From the NCBI GenBank assembly GCA_022578965.1, contig MU400646.1, positions 1 through 64,000 of the forward strand: a stretch of 64,000 nucleotides of DNA, read 5' to 3'. This DNA comes from Xylaria sp. FL1777 (lineage: Eukaryota; Ascomycota; Sordariomycetes; Xylariales; Xylariaceae). A program made the position numbers and the translations under genes. Each line of letters starts with the position of its first letter. Within the stretch, counting starts at the first letter, position 1. This document shows, one piece after another, positions 12,504 to 26,469 of the stretch. A model generated the notes under the pieces. That model had not been told where the DNA came from. It worked only from the letters and a program-made list of their open reading frames with translations, and did not search any database.

Positions 12504-14341
12504 CAATCCATTTCAGCCTCATGCCCCTATTTCACTCCACTTCAGAAGCACGTGAGACAACCAATGTTATGGTAGTTGGTCTTAATCACACAGTTTCCAT
12601 AGCCATAATGAAGGCATAATAGGTGTCTCGATCAAGTGCAGATGCGGTCAGAGGTGTTGTGTCTGGACTGCTCACAAGCGTCTCAATGACTCTGCATCCG
12701 TATTCATAGGTTTCAAAACTTCGCGTCGAGCTTCATAGCAACACCGTTCACCGTCTGCCTCGCGATTGTCGATAGGAGAGATCAGAAACGGGGCAGAATA
12801 ATTTCCAATTTACACCTCCCTAGATAGGTCATCTTCATTACGAAAAATCTATCTAAGTAACGACATTAGTCGTCAATTTTAAACCAGAAGATCATCTAAG
12901 CCGTGTTAGATCATTAAACAAGCTGGGAACCTATCCCAGCAGCAGATACTAAAGAACTAGAGTTATAGCTGAGTAGAGGGAGCAGAAAGGCAGTTTTAAA
13001 TTGTTATATACTGTACATCTGCCCTATTAGGACATCTATCGAAGTTAGTCGCCAATTTGTATCTTGAAAAGCCGAAACTACTATTCACCTTATCCCTTTG
13101 CTTGCCCTCTGAGCGTTATATAATACCAACAAGCCACATATCCTATAGAAGGCTGCTAGCCCTGTCGCGGATACAATCACCGTAACCTTGAAGCAGGAAA
13201 GAGAAGCCTTAGAATTGAAATCAATCTAAATATTCCAATGTTTAGTAATGACATAGTAGTATCCTCTAAGCACGTAGCTGTTACTTTTTCAAACAAAGCA
13301 AGCAAGCGACGCTAAACAAACGAATAACTTAACGTATTCATCGAGGAAATTGGAGTCCGACCTAGCTTCGAAGGACCTTTTGCGCCTCTATCGAATAATG
13401 GGATGAGAATAGGAATGGGTAATGGTCCAGATATACTCATTCATGTCAGCCCCTACGGCTGTGATGCCTCAATCTTCGAGAATTCTGGAGGATCGTGACT
13501 GCCAGTCCCTGAAACACTTGCTTCCCTTTGGAATATAACCATCCATCCTATGTAGACTCGTTGGGTCTCACCTTAATTCGTCTGACGGTCGCTGGACTCG
13601 CGTAGGAGTGAATGAATGCTCCCCGATTCTGATTCTTATATCCCTTCTCAACAAGTGAGAGCCAGCCCTTTGGTGAGAGTCATTTTCTATCCTCCTCCCC
13701 GGGTTTTGTTATAATCTAATAAGTTGCTTAATTACGTGCTAACTCCTACTAAGCCATAGTTTAGCAATAGTTCTGCCCATAATACATAATAATATCATAG
13801 CTTAAAAGCCACATTCTAGGAGGGCTTACACGGAGCAATTCATCCATGGGCTAGTTAATAACCCTAAATATTCAGCTAACTTGTTCAAGCTAAATAAATA
13901 GTTATCTTAGTTAACTCACTTTATCCTTAAACTCACATGTAATATGTGAAGTTTAGAAGAATTAGAGTTTGATCAAATCGCCACACGATACGGGTGGTTT
14001 ACTGAAGCTTGCGAGTAGGAGTTCAAGAAAAAGTTAAAGATTCAAGATAATATTCCTAGGGTAATCCTAATAAAATGAGAAAGGACCCCGATAGATTTAC
14101 ATATGCAAACTGCATACCCCCATAGGAGAACGAAGCATTTTGATGACACGTCTTGGTATTCCTCTACGCCATAAACTTCAACTAATTAAAGTCACACCAG
14201 CTAGGCTTGATATAACCACCAGTCTATGCACCTATATCTCAATGCACCGAACTCAAGGTTCCCAGAACGCCCAGAATGCATATGCTCCTATGTCCCCAGC
14301 CCAGTATGCAGCCCTGAAACTCCCGTGCCGTCCCGTCATCC

Positions 14342-15280
14342 TCATTCCGCCTGTCCACTGGGCGGCGGCTGAAACTCGTCGATTCTAGCGGGCGCGGCGG
14401 CATCTTTATGTCTCGAATACAAGCCATACACGCTCTGCTGGGCCTTGGACGCGATCTTGAGGTCCGCGAAGCGCGCCTCGGGCAATCTCTTGCCAGCCTT
14501 GATGCTCTCGAGCACCCACTGGACGCCGACGAACTTGACCGCGGGTCCCCCCATCTTCGAAATCTCCCTCTGTAGCTTCCCGCCCGCCAGACCGCCTCCG
14601 CTGCCGTATCCTCCCGCCGCGGGCCTGCCGAGGATGACGTGTGTGACCCTTCGACGGCCCAGGTGGCTCGACATGCTGGCCCCGTGCTCGGCGAGCACGT
14701 GCTTCAGCTTGTGGTCGGAGATGAGCGGGTGCGTGCTTCCGTTGAGGTACACGACGACGCCGTCGAAGATCCTGCGAGGCTGCCTGGCCTGCTCTCTAGC
14801 CGCATCCTCCTGCTCTCGCTGCACCGCGAGACGCTCCTCGGCCGTCATCTCATTACGACCTAGACTCCTCTCCTGGGACTCACCGGGGTTTGAAGCTGAA
14901 GCTGAAGCTAAAGCAGGAGCGAAACTCGACGGTGGCGCAGATGAAGATGACGATTTTGGCTTCATCGTCCCTGGGTTCGCCAGCATGTCGAGGACAGAAC
15001 TCCGCGCCCGTGACCGCATCTCTGGCGTTATCAGCGCTTTGGCTTTGGAATCCCAGTTCTGCGACCCTTCGCCCACCGTGTCTGAGACCCGTTTGCCGCC
15101 CCCAGCACCTCCGGTGAACTGGCTCATCAACTTCCGGTTCCGCGAGTCGCGCCATCCCGTGCTGGCGCCCAGCCGATTCTCGGCGCGCTGATGGCCCGTG
15201 GATGATGAGTTCCAGGGGTCAAAGGATCGTCCGTATATGGGCTCGGCAGCCTTGGGTACTGGCGGTTTAGATGGCTGCAT
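14342..15280 (-). CDS. BRCT domain protein
   Basis: A single-exon frame of 312 aa begins at an ATG. The N-terminal half is low-complexity and Ser/Ala/Pro rich and probably disordered (SSSSSAPPSSFAPALASASA). At about 168-270 there is one BRCT domain: it starts RIFDGVVVYLNGSTHPL, continues with LKHVLAEHGASMSSHL and RRVTHVILG, and ends with the tryptophan motif VGVQWVLESIKAGKRL. A glycine-rich loop interrupts the domain (GGYGSGGGLAGG). BRCT domains bind phosphopeptides or other BRCTs in DNA damage and replication factors. The arrangement resembles the N-terminal BRCT of REV1-type proteins, but no polymerase domain follows, so I call it only a BRCT protein, presumably nuclear. The frame is strongly GC-rich compared with its flanks. 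Confidence 0.88.
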   Translation of the reverse strand: MQPSKPPVPKAAEPIYGRSFDPWNSSSTGHQRAENRLGASTGWRDSRNRKLMSQFTGGAGGGKRVSDTVGEGSQNWDSKAKALITPEMRSRARSSVLDMLANPGTMKPKSSSSSAPPSSFAPALASASASNPGESQERSLGRNEMTAEERLAVQREQEDAAREQARQPRRIFDGVVVYLNGSTHPLISDHKLKHVLAEHGASMSSHLGRRRVTHVILGRPAAGGYGSGGGLAGGKLQREISKMGGPAVKFVGVQWVLESIKAGKRLPEARFADLKIASKAQQSVYGLYSRHKDAAAPARIDEFQPPPSGQAE

Positions 15281-16294
15281 GGTGATGTGATATATTTCCT
15301 TGGATGTTAGGGTTGGCGAAAACAGATGGTTGTTGTGAGGTGGTAAACACAGTTCTGGAATCCTGCTCTCATGACTGGTTCACCGGTGAAACAATGTGAC
15401 GAAAGAAGGGTATTATTGTTGATTCAAAATCGCTTAGTCTGCTCTTCCTTTGTTCACTTCTCCCACGTTACCGCTGTTTTGTCTCAACGTGGCATAGTTA
15501 TGAGTCGTGTTTCTGTATTGTTTCTAAAGGTCTAGAGGTAGGATGCAAAACATACATGGCACTAACTAACTAGCTGCCCAGCAACAACACAATGGAACCA
15601 ACCCACCGACCCTCCCTCCACCTCCCTCCAGCCTAAACATCAAGCTAACAAACTTTAAGACACGTGACCATGAAACTGCGATATCTACCGGTAAATGTCT
15701 TGATCTTTTAGACATGTTTTCCGCCACATGTCCGGCTCGACTGGGCGGAGCAAACTCATTGACAAAAAAAAAGCACCATGTCTGCTTGCTTGCCTGGCTG
15801 TTTGCTTGTTTGTTGATTGATGCATTTTCGTCTGCTCGAAGACAAAACAAAAAGGTATGAATGAATCAATATGACTTTTCTTTTTTCCCCGCCAAGCCTT
15901 TGCTCGGACGGCATTGCTTGCAGCGCCAGCGCGCCGTTTCGAACCCACACCTGCGCCACGAAAATCCGAACATCACGACATCACGATCCTCTGATAAGGT
16001 GAGCCGAACAAGAGAGGGCCAATCGGGTGGTCTTTGCTGCGAGGGGAAAGAGCCGGGGGGAATTGACACGGGGGATGTCTTGGCCCTGCTTCCTACACTA
16101 CACTACACCACACTAGAGACAATACACTACACTGCTTACATTACCTACCTACCCTTTCCTTCCTGCTCAGCACGCTACTGTAAATGCACGGAGGACCTTG
16201 GATTGGGACGGGGAAGGGTGGCGCTGTGCGTTTTGGCGCGCGCACCGCGGGTTACATTCGCTCGATGGACATGGACGGATGTCGTTTCATGGAT

Positions 16295-16327
16295 GGGATG
16301 GGTTGGGATTGGGTTGGATGGGGTGGG
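16295..16327 (+). other. G-run cluster (G4-like)
   Basis: Six runs of at least three G's with loops of up to six bases, mainly TGGG and TTGGG units. It satisfies a G-quadruplex pattern. It lies about 1 kb upstream of the BRCT gene start. Confidence 0.6.
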
Positions 16328-16422
16328 TGGAATGAATGGGCCACTGTAGCGTCGCAGCGGTGGCGGCAATGGGCCCATGACCGACGAGGATGGAGGAGGA
16401 AGAGGGTGGTTTGCTAATAAGC

Positions 16423-16462
16423 TGAGAGAAAGAGAGAGAAGAGAGAGCGAGAGCGAGAGAGA
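16423..16462 (+). repeat. GA-rich microsatellite
   Basis: A run of about 40 nt of almost pure GA dinucleotides, with a few AAG and GC interruptions. Confidence 0.85.
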
Positions 16463-18127
16463 TAACATGCGTGCACAGATTACCCAGTCTCAGCCAGCAG
16501 TAGTAGCAGCGAGCAGCAACATATTGCGCTGAGCGAAGACGACGCTGATGACCCCCCCGATGGTCGGCAAGCCACCCAGCCAGAAAAAAACCAGAAACGA
16601 GATTGGGGCAATTGGGGCACATTGCGCTTCGTGCTTCGTGTGTTGTGCTTTCTTTCAAGCTTGTCCCCGGTTCGACACCCGCGGCGCTGCGATGCGCGAT
16701 GTGAGGACTGGGTTCATTGCCCTGGTTTGTGGCCTGTGGTTTTATTCCCCGCAAATTCATGCAAGCAACACACGGCCTCCCGTCGACGTTTCTTTATGCA
16801 TTCGACACTTCGCGCGCATCCTTGTATACACAGTCGCAGGTAGCAGCCGGGCTGGAGGGACCCTGCCGGTGCTACCGTAGAGGGTCTGAGCAATGGGCTC
16901 CTTCATTGTATGGGATGGCAGCGTGCATCGTCATGGATGTCCTCTGACCTCTCTCTCTCGTTCTGCTTCACGATCTTACATCCCCGGTGCTTACACTACT
17001 TCCTCAATCTTATACATGTAACCCCCCATGTCGGTGGTCGATAGCCTTGGCTACTTACAAAGTAAGGTCTAAGTCTTACCGAGAAAGGGGCTTCTTATTA
17101 CGGGGCTATCACATCCGTGGGACCTCGAAATGCGGAAGAGCCGCGGTGTTGGGCTGCAGAGCAACGGAGATATACTTAGCGTAGGTAATGTACTATGATT
17201 CTGGAATCCGTATGCGCATTCTTCAAGTCAAGCCTGTATACACTTCTCGGGGGCAACGCAAGTCTGGGGTTCATGCAGCGAGCCCCAGCCAGTGCGGTGG
17301 GCGTTTCTTGTGTCGCGGCGTTACATAAGTGAGTACTTGCGCAGGGCTAGAGCAATCATCTCAGGGGGCAGATAAAGCTGGCGGGACCGTCGTTGGGGTA
17401 GGTTGGCTAGCTGGTTGACTCGGGTTCCCTTTCCGAATATTGCTCCTGTCCTGTGCTTTGTCCCATCGTCGCAGGTGTACTAAGTAGGAATCCGCAGCCG
17501 TGCATTGTTTTTGCCGGCATAACAGGCATGGCCACGTTCTAGCGATGTACGGGGGAATGAGCATTGTTACCGCATGTGCGCTACTCTGGCATTACCGCGC
17601 TGCTGTGTGCTTACATACTAAGGATACTAAGGAGCAGGTAGAGAGAGACAGACCCTGGTATTCAATCCAAGGGATTCCAATGAATCTGCGTGTCAGTTGC
17701 GTACATGTAAGTACCGTAGTGAGCCAAAGCCAGCCGAATCTTGATTGGCATTTTCCGAATCGCGATCTGTGAGTTGTCACATCTCGAGAGCTCAGTCGCG
17801 CGCAACGGTCTCGTCACCAGAACCTGGGACGCCCTCGGTTGAAAATAGAACATTAGTTCTCCATACAGTAATCACAAGCTCCATCCCTTGTGTCAATCAA
17901 AATCCGGCTTGAGTGTGGTCCTGCTGTCAAATTTAGCAATCTTGATTCACACAAGTCTCGGGCGGCACTGTCTTCTAGGTCCCTGGCTACCATCCTCAGC
18001 TTATAATAATTTGTCACAAATAAAGCCATTATACCGGAGGGTACAAACACGATAGCAGTGCCGTGTGATCAGGGTGGTTGCTCCATCTTACTCCCCCCAG
18101 GTATGTACACCACCTACCTAGATATCC

Positions 18128-21100
18128 TACGCAGTATGTCAGTCTATACATATACATACATAAGTACTTGTCTACTGTTTCGAGCATGAACCGACAAGGG
18201 GCGGCCACACGTGTATTCTGTACGCAGTACACATGCCCAGTACATTAGGAGCGACCTCTATCTAGCGTAGACCATCTAATCATGTACGTACGGTATGCTA
18301 GGTACTATGCGTAGGTGGAATATAGCCGTGCTGCGTGTAAAGGCTGCCGTCAAGCAAGCAGACTATTATATAGTCCGAGTAGTTTGGGCGGCTATGTTGA
18401 GGTTTGACAGCAGGCATTTGGGGAGATTGCCACCCATGAATGAGCTACAGCACATATGCGGATCATACTTGCTTCTGCTTGATGCTGCTGGCCGAAGACT
18501 ATGTAAAGAAGGCTGCGGCGCTGCTTCCCGTCATGTGTGTACCTACACAACATGCTTGTTTCGTGGGGTGGCTGGGCCTTGGCTGGGGGGTCTTTGCATG
18601 GTAGCAGTAACGTTGACGAGGTTCCTGGGCTGGCTGAATCTTGGCTGGGGGGCTCTCGAGACCTGGACTACGCTACCTAGGTATCGGTAGTATACATGGA
18701 AGTGGTTTAGCGCTGGCACCGTACACTAACTAACTACTGCGTACGCTACCTAAGCATGTACTACAACCTTGCTCTGTGATCCTGCCAATCCGCTTTCTTC
18801 CCATTGCCGCGGAGGAGAAGCCGTGAAAGGCGAAAGGCTCGCTCGAGAACATACCTACTACACTAGACGTGGAGGTGGTTGGATTTCGTCCCTTTTCTCT
18901 TTCCCTTCCTTCATCCCTTCTTCGGTCCCCTCCCCGCAGAGACGCTATTGCGTGAAGATAGCGGTAGCGTAGCAGTGGTGGGCCGGAGTTTGCGGCTTTT
19001 TGCTTAATCGAGGTTCGTTCAGCGGTTGAGGCACACAATCTGGATCGGAATTCTCCTAACAGTAGTATGGTAGGTATTCTCGTCTTCGCGCCTCTACTAC
19101 GAGTACATATACCATATATATACTACACTATGTAGTACACCATGCTGGACATAGGCCAAGGTCTGTCGACAGCACTGTGATGTATTGTTTGTTGTACGTA
19201 GTATGGTGTAGTACTCATATTGTATGTATGGCCTATGGCGTATAGCGTATGGTGTATGGTGTATGGCGTAGCAAGTCGAGGAAGTTGCTGCGACCTTGAG
19301 CGTGAGCGGTCCCATGTCTTCTCTTCCGCCGCTAGTAATGTAGAGTGCGGATATGTAGCGGTAATCCTGCCCGTACTCGTACATGCGTCACACGTTAGCA
19401 CAGCAGGCGACTACTGCGGTAGCTGTGGCCCTGTGGGATGCTCGGGTTGGCGTACAGGTGGACGGCCGGGCTAGCCCACGGCTCATGCACGATGTTAGAT
19501 CGAAAACCGATGGATTCTCAACAACGACGATCACATCCCACGACACCCACGAACAAGAGATTTGTTGTCGATGCCATTGGCCAGCACAAGCGCTACTGGA
19601 TAGTATTCAAATATGCGAACGTCCTAAATGTCTCATGAGGCCTGCTCTAGCGAGAAGAGAGCCTAGTGTACTGTCGTTAGTGGTGGGGACCCTGCTGCGT
19701 AGGAGGCAGAAGTATACCTACAATTACTTACTACGTACCTAATGTAGTGGACGGGCAGTACCTGAATACTTACAGTACCTAGGTAGGTAGTTGCTCAGCG
19801 CCGTCTTGTGGGCGCGGGAATCCCTTGTTTGCGAACCACATCTGGGTTGTTCTAGGCCAATCAAAACGATCCGTCTACCTTCGTTAGGATAATTGCCCTA
19901 CACTAGGTAGTTTACAAGTATCTCGATGACGATCATTTGACCACAGCAACACACAAAAGTCCTCGCAGCCTCAAGGGTACGTCTGATATTGCTAGCCACA
20001 CTGCGCTGCACACATTATAATTTTGAATACCGTGGTGATCAACAAGGGATGTAGTTCCGGGGTCATCTGCCAAACTGGTTGCTGCGTTTGCCTTTTTTTT
20101 TTTTATTGATCAGGGGAAGGACAGCGAAAGAGTTGCTAGTACACTACTGGACCGGTATATTAAGAGTATTTTGTTCTTAAGTAAGTAGGACTATTTACTT
20201 AACTTCGGCTGTATATATGTAGTATGACATAGGTAGCTAGTGTGCTAAGGTAGTAGTAGTGTGGTGTAGTGCAGGTATACTGCGCACTGGATGAGGTACT
20301 TAGGTAACTTGGGCCCTTGCTTAGTACCTATACTACTACCTACAGTAGCGGAGGTTTGCACTTAGTGCAGGCACTTGAACTGACGTGCTTCCGAGGCTAG
20401 ATAAATTTATCACTGGCCAGGAACGGATTGGGCAGGAGGGATTTTCTCATTGGACAAGCTTCTACTGTAGGCATATGTCAATGAATGAATGAATGAATGG
20501 GATGACATGACGGCACAGGACAGGACCCTTCCAGAGTGACTTGTCACACCGGCGAACGAACTTGCGACGAGAATGAGGCCCTCAACAAGAACAAAGACAC
20601 GCGGTTGAATGGAATGAGACATTATACCTATTTATATATCGCATTGTGAGTCGTCCAAGATCCTTCCCGCAGCTCGAGTCTTCTGAGCTTCTTACAGTAG
20701 ATACCTATTCCAGGCTCCGAAATTACACTTTATATTCGCACACGATAGTGAGGTTGTCTACTTGCCTACACTGCAGAGGGCAATTCTTCCCGTGGGGTAA
20801 CAATCGCTTTTCGTACCTACCAACTACCAATACCTGTATTTCAGCCCGTGTAGCCATTAATCGCAAGGCCAATAACCGGTGATCATCGGACAAGGAATTG
20901 GGGCACCTGGCAAGGGTACACAATTAGGATTACATAGTGGTAGTGTATAGTAGCGCGGCGTGTGTAGCGTACTGCGTAGGCAGGCTGGGGAGAAGAGAGA
21001 GAGGGAGGGGTGTTCAGATAGAAAGATCTGAGATACACAATGCAGTACAGATGTACATGTACGAGATGGCCGGCATGAAGTGGCGGTGAAGAGGAGCTTG

Positions 21101-24100
21101 GGCCTGTTATTTACGCGGGGTGCTTTGGGATCAGCAACAGACCTGGTACCTCGTGCACAGTGCGCGGGCTTAATAGACGTATAGACCGCCCCAGAACTCC
21201 GTCTCAGTACCAGTTACTATGCGGAGGGAGTATACACAAGAGATGGGAGAGCGCTTGGCTGGTTATAATTACCTATAGTGTTGTAGTGCAAGAAAGTGGT
21301 ATTATTCAAAGGCGACTGACTGGCTGCTAGTTGTCTTTTGTAATGGAAACTAGGATACGAAGGTTTAAGTGAACCTTATTACACTACATGGCAGCATGGG
21401 CTGTTTAGTTGTCATATCTTTCTATCAGGTCTAGTTATATACTTACTTACTTACTTGGGTGTTATTCAAGTGCATGTATGTAGGTTAGAAAGGAGGTGAG
21501 ATTGTAGTCGGCAGATAAAAGACAAGTGTTCCTCAAGATTCAGGACATCAAAGTCATTGTATGCCGTGGCCAATCGCAGGCTTGGCTTGTCTCTGTACCT
21601 TACTTGAAATCTGACCCATTGAATCCGATGTTGGTAGTGGAGAGACGAACACGCTGGACACCCTTTCCCACGTTGTCCGTTCCAATTGGACCAACAAATC
21701 CCTATAATACCGGCCTAAGGAAGCGTACAGTGGTACAGGTTTGTAAAAATGGTAAGTAGGCACTTCCTCATGGCGCCACCAGTCTCCTCTTCACACCACC
21801 TCATCTTTCCCCTCCCTCTTGGCCCGAAATACTCGTCGTCAGTCGTGAGACAGCCTGATAAGCCTTTTTAGCACGGATAACGGTCCGCTCTTGCAGCCCG
21901 CGCGGACTGCCATGCCAATTACGGAGCCATAATGATGTGCATGCTCTCCATGTTAGTACGGTATACTGTACGCAGTAGGGACTCCCTAGGCCCACCCGTT
22001 CGAGGGATTCGGGGCTAGCTGGCTGGTTATCATGATCGTGTATAGTGTGTAGTGTGTGAGTGCCTGTAGGAACAGAAGGATAGAGGTTATCTCCAATGGC
22101 CGGCTCAGCTCTCCCACAATTTGTAATGTTGAAGGCATTCGCACCAGTAGATTGGCTGAAGAGTGCTCGGTAGCCTTTTCTAGCGTAATGGCATTCTGGT
22201 GAGCTAGTCCGCAACCGGTGCTTGATTAGTTGGTCTGGTGGCTTGTCGTTGGAGATCTCTTTGGCCCCAACCTGCACTAGGGCCAGTGTCCACATCAGCT
22301 GGATGGGTGTGTTCGTCGACGTGGGCGCCCCTGATTGGCCTGGCACTGGCTGGACTGGAAATGGAGGGTGACAGAGAGGTTGGCACACAAAACAGAAAAT
22401 CGAGAAGGGTACGCCAAAGGGCACACAGAGACCACTTCACACTGTCCAGCCGATAGGATGTCGTCAGGACAAGTGCCGATGGCCCAGCCAGAACCTCAAC
22501 ACACAGGACTTCCACGTCTCGGCGTTCAGGTGGCAGGGGAAACGACCATACGGGATTGGGATTTCCCGGCCCTGGCCGTAACATAAACACCGATCTCACT
22601 TCTCTCAAGTCGGAGACAGACCGGAGGACGCCAAGGTCAGATCGATACTCGATATTTGTGGATACACACTACACTATATCCGATTACAGTGCTAGTATCA
22701 CAGTAAGACATACACTAGTATACTCACAATGTAGTACCGTAGGCAGGCATCGGCGCAACTTGGAAGCTATTACGGCTGTCCTGTTGGTGCGAGTTGTTTC
22801 TGTAGAGAGTGTACCCGGTAGGTCATAACGATATCAGGGGACTGCAATAAGCGACATGGCGTTGAGGAAACCTAGTTCCTACGTAGTATTCCTTCGAAAC
22901 GGCGAATACCGATACGACGACTTGACTGTTTACAATGTGCGCCTCTTTGTCGCCGTTAATCAGGATGTTGCTTGGTGGTCTGACTGCTGGTCGTGATCCA
23001 GAACCGGTTAGTCTACGGTATTCACATATTGGTGGAGAGTAGCCTGAAACGGACCCTGTCCATATTGTACAGCTGTACCCTTCAAGGTACCTGCCCTATG
23101 CAATCCGCTGACAGCACAGCAAGGCTGGAACATCTTCAGAAATACCTAATTCTACATGTAGCAGAGTGGGTTCAAGAAAATACGACACACCCCTCCAGAT
23201 ACCGCCCAAACCTTGCGATTTCAACAACTAATCAAAATAAATGAATCAATTGTAGCAAACCTAATAAAACTTGGACATATATAGATCAAAGGGATTCTAA
23301 TTATAATATCAAACTTTTATCTATTAATTTTCATTATTTGGTGATGAACCTGGAGCGCGTTCATAGTATTCGGGTCGTATTCTGTTAGACCCACTCTACT
23401 AGATACTTCGTGTACCTATACATTCTGAGCTAGCACGTACTTAGTATACATACGCAGTAGTCTGCTACATGGACATGTACAAATGTAGTGATCCCTTCGA
23501 CCCTGCAATGACATGGGCACCCTGGGGCATGGGGTAAAAGACGTGATTGGTTAGGTGTGAGATATGCATAGCCGCGCCCGCCGTGCGTTAGTGTCGCTGC
23601 TCGGTCATGCAAGTGCTCAAGCGCATGTACCGAATCGTACACTACTGTAAGTACAGTACACTACGCAGTACGCTGACGGGAGAAGCTTATTTCCTCAGCC
23701 AGCCGTTGAAACGGCTTTCGTGGAGACAGCGAATTGTTAGTCCAGATATAAGCGATGGAACGTAGGCGTACACATGGACACCATAATGTTCGTAGGTAGT
23801 GTCGAAAGTTGACAAGATGAATGCGCCAGTCGGCATCTAATAGTGTAAGTAGAGAATGGCTGACGTACTATGGATATCACTCAGTTTAGGTACTGCTTAG
23901 TACGGCATATTCGTATCCGAAACGTGGTTGAGCAACGGCCCCTTTGGAAGTCCCCGAGAGAGTGAGGCAAATAATTAATTGCCTTCGCCGAACTAGCACG
24001 TCGAAAGGGAGATACTACGTAGAAATTGGCGAATCCAATGACCCAGTACTAGGGCCCTGTAACATTTGGTGCGACGCAGCTGATCATGGCATACTTACAT

Positions 24101-26469
24101 ACCTCCTTGGCACCGGCACCCCAGTCTCTAAACCAACAGCTGTACACGTGTAAAATAGGGAGAAGAGACGACGGGCTGTGTTTGTAGGATTTCGGTTGGT
24201 AGGTTTTCACGCAGACCGAGCCGAAGGATTGTAGCGTAGCCTGTGTATACTCCATATAGTAGGTAGGTCGTCCCAATATGAACTGACCACCCTTGTCACG
24301 GTGGTCTAGATACCAGATGGCATGCGGCGCGTGCTGGAATTTGACTTCGCGTACCTATGTAGCTGAGCGCAGTCTTTTACCCTGGCGATCAGCCAATGTT
24401 TTGGGATGAAGTTAAGTCTGCGCAAACCTGGAAAGTAGTCCGTGTTTCCTATGTGTGACTTTATATCAGGAAAATCGTGGCATGTTACGACGATCGCTCT
24501 ACCGTACCGTAGTCTATAATGAGGCTCCTAAGTATTGGCGCGCGCCAGCGGATGAGCAATGTCGTGCATGGCATGAGCATCGCATCGCATGCAGTGGACA
24601 TCTGAGGCTCTCTTCCACGGCATGCGCTGGCCACCTCGCCTTGTACCCACATCATTGCCCGCGATGTACCGTCCGGAAGATCAGTTGAGTCTAGTCCATG
24701 TTCTCCTGCCCTGTGAGCACGAAGTAACGATGACACGAGATCCGCGCATTTGAATCTGCACATGAAGGAGGTAGTTCACCACATACTGCGTAGAATCCTG
24801 CATCTGCCCGGCATTTGCTTTACAGGTGGTAGTATTCGAGAAATCGCTCGTTTCCAGCAGCGCGGATTTCGACTTTGGTACCTTGCTGATTTACTTCACA
24901 GGGAAATGTGCTGTATCATCAAGAACAACAGGTCTATTAGTTGATCATACCTGGCTCGATGATGACTTCCTTAGACATCGACACTAATAAAGTGACAACG
25001 CATCTTTGAGCCCTTTGAGCCTAAATTTGTATGTTTATCTATAGGCTGGTGTAACAAGTTGGGAGCTTTATCCTTAATCGATCACTTGAGACAAGATCTT
25101 GTATTCTATGGAGTAGCCATGCCTCGGTCTGCGAACGTGGTCGATAAACAATGTGGCTAGCGTCTCTCGTCGCTTTTAACTATATAATTCTCGGCCGATT
25201 AATCGAGCTAACTGGAGTCGATTTATGTAGCCAAACTCGGCTAGGCGAAAACGAATAGCCTAACAGTAGTGGCAAGTTCACTCTAACTGTTTAACATGTA
25301 ATAGGATTCCCTGAGTACTCTTCGGATGAAGAAGATGGATTAGGCTAAGGACATTGGATAAGTTCTGTACTACCTACATAGCAAGCCTTGCTAGCATTGT
25401 TCGCTTCGTGTCTAATGCTTGAAGCATGTGATATCGCCTAGCCTTCCATAAATATTAATCCTTTAAGAGTTATAATGGTTCTACCGTATATATATCGTTT
25501 GTTTCTAAAAAAACGAGGTTTATGTAGTTGTGCCCGTCTTGAGTTGAATTGAATTAGTTCCACAAACTCAACTGATAAAGTAACCCATGATCCGACTTTG
25601 TCCTACATACTATTTCGTAGTGCCTTGTTAATAATATCCAGGCATTAGAACTAGTTGTACATATATATCTATGTATTTTATCTTGGTACACTGCCTAGGT
25701 AGGTTGTTAGGTCTGGCGCCTTTGCATACTGAGTACTAAATAGGTAGTCCCCCTTTCGGCTAGAAAGAGCAAGGGTATACATGTACATGCAGAAATAGGC
25801 TTGGCGGTTATTGGTCTACACTTGTCACCAGATACAGATGTACCACCACGTCTACTTGCAGGTACACTACGCAGTACAGCAGACAGTGTAAGATGCAGAC
25901 TTGAGCACTCGCGGAATCTTGCATGAGGGGACCTACTCATTGCTGTTCCCAGCCCCACCGGTCTTCTGTAACAAATTCTACATGATATCTATACTACCTA
26001 TTGCTTAACCTTCTCAAGACAAACTTTCTTAAACAAGATGAAAATCCAGGTGGGGTTGTAAGATCAACGCGGCTTCGTCTCGACAAAGTTAAGATGACTT
26101 TGGGCAAATCCCTACGCAAAGAACAAACAGCAAGGGGAGAAGCAAGAAAAAAAAAAGTATGGAGTCCCATACTGAAAGTCAGTTGGGTTGGAATACACCT
26201 AGTTCACGCAAGCAATTGAGCTCTTCCCTATCTGCGAACTTAAACGTGAGCGTGCTGTGCGACGCTGCGGCAAGTCAATCATTCATTCTTCCGAGCCGTT
26301 CTTTGGCATAGTAGAGGACTGCATTTGGTTCCTGGCAAGTTAGGCTCCTAACCTTACAAGTCGCATTGCATGCTACGACATGATGTAGGTATGTGTAGTT
26401 TACGTGCCTCTACTCGTACAGTAGGACATGCGTGGTGAATGCCACCTTCGTGCAATCAAGTACGCAGTA
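18128..26469. repeat. Cluster of the dispersed 9-mer TACGCAGTA
   Basis: Exact copies of TACGCAGTA start at 18128, 18221, 21969, 23451, 23662, 25868 and 26461. Its reverse complement TACTGCGTA starts at 18735, 20970 and 24784. Three more lie at 51580 (reverse), 52807 and 53579. Several are embedded in a longer context, TACACTACGCAGTAC. A random 64-kb sequence would hold about 0.5 copies on both strands. The copies are single and dispersed, not tandem. Confidence 0.8.
20480..20499 (+). repeat. (AATG)5 microsatellite
   Basis: Five tandem AATG units in non-coding sequence. Confidence 0.9.

Larger units (their letters stand above)
8715..14341. other. Region without a supported gene
   Basis: No coding frame with family similarity or consistent splicing. 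Several stretches (about 9180-9300 and 12780-14100) are mildly AT-rich and may be old, mutated repeats, but I cannot match them to an element. A G-run cluster and a perfect hairpin are listed separately. Confidence 0.4.

Noticed and set aside
12180..12511. Minus-strand frames with a perfect-looking GTAAGTAT ... TTGAACAG intron
   Set aside because: All three phases across this intron hit stops, so no continuous protein can be built. It may be a chance match or a dead exon.
14445..15191. 248-codon plus-strand open frame
   Set aside because: Antisense shadow of the BRCT gene, caused by its high GC content.
16670..16690. GGTTCGA-like string resembling a tRNA B box (also near 49271)
   Set aside because: No matching A box or cloverleaf arms around it. 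I found no convincing tRNA in the window.
18295..18690. 131-codon plus-strand open frame
   Set aside because: It starts in a TAGGTA-type string and the translation looks random. No homology recognised.
21801..22424. 207-codon minus-strand open frame
   Set aside because: No domain, no splice support and uneven composition. It lies in the repeat-rich desert.
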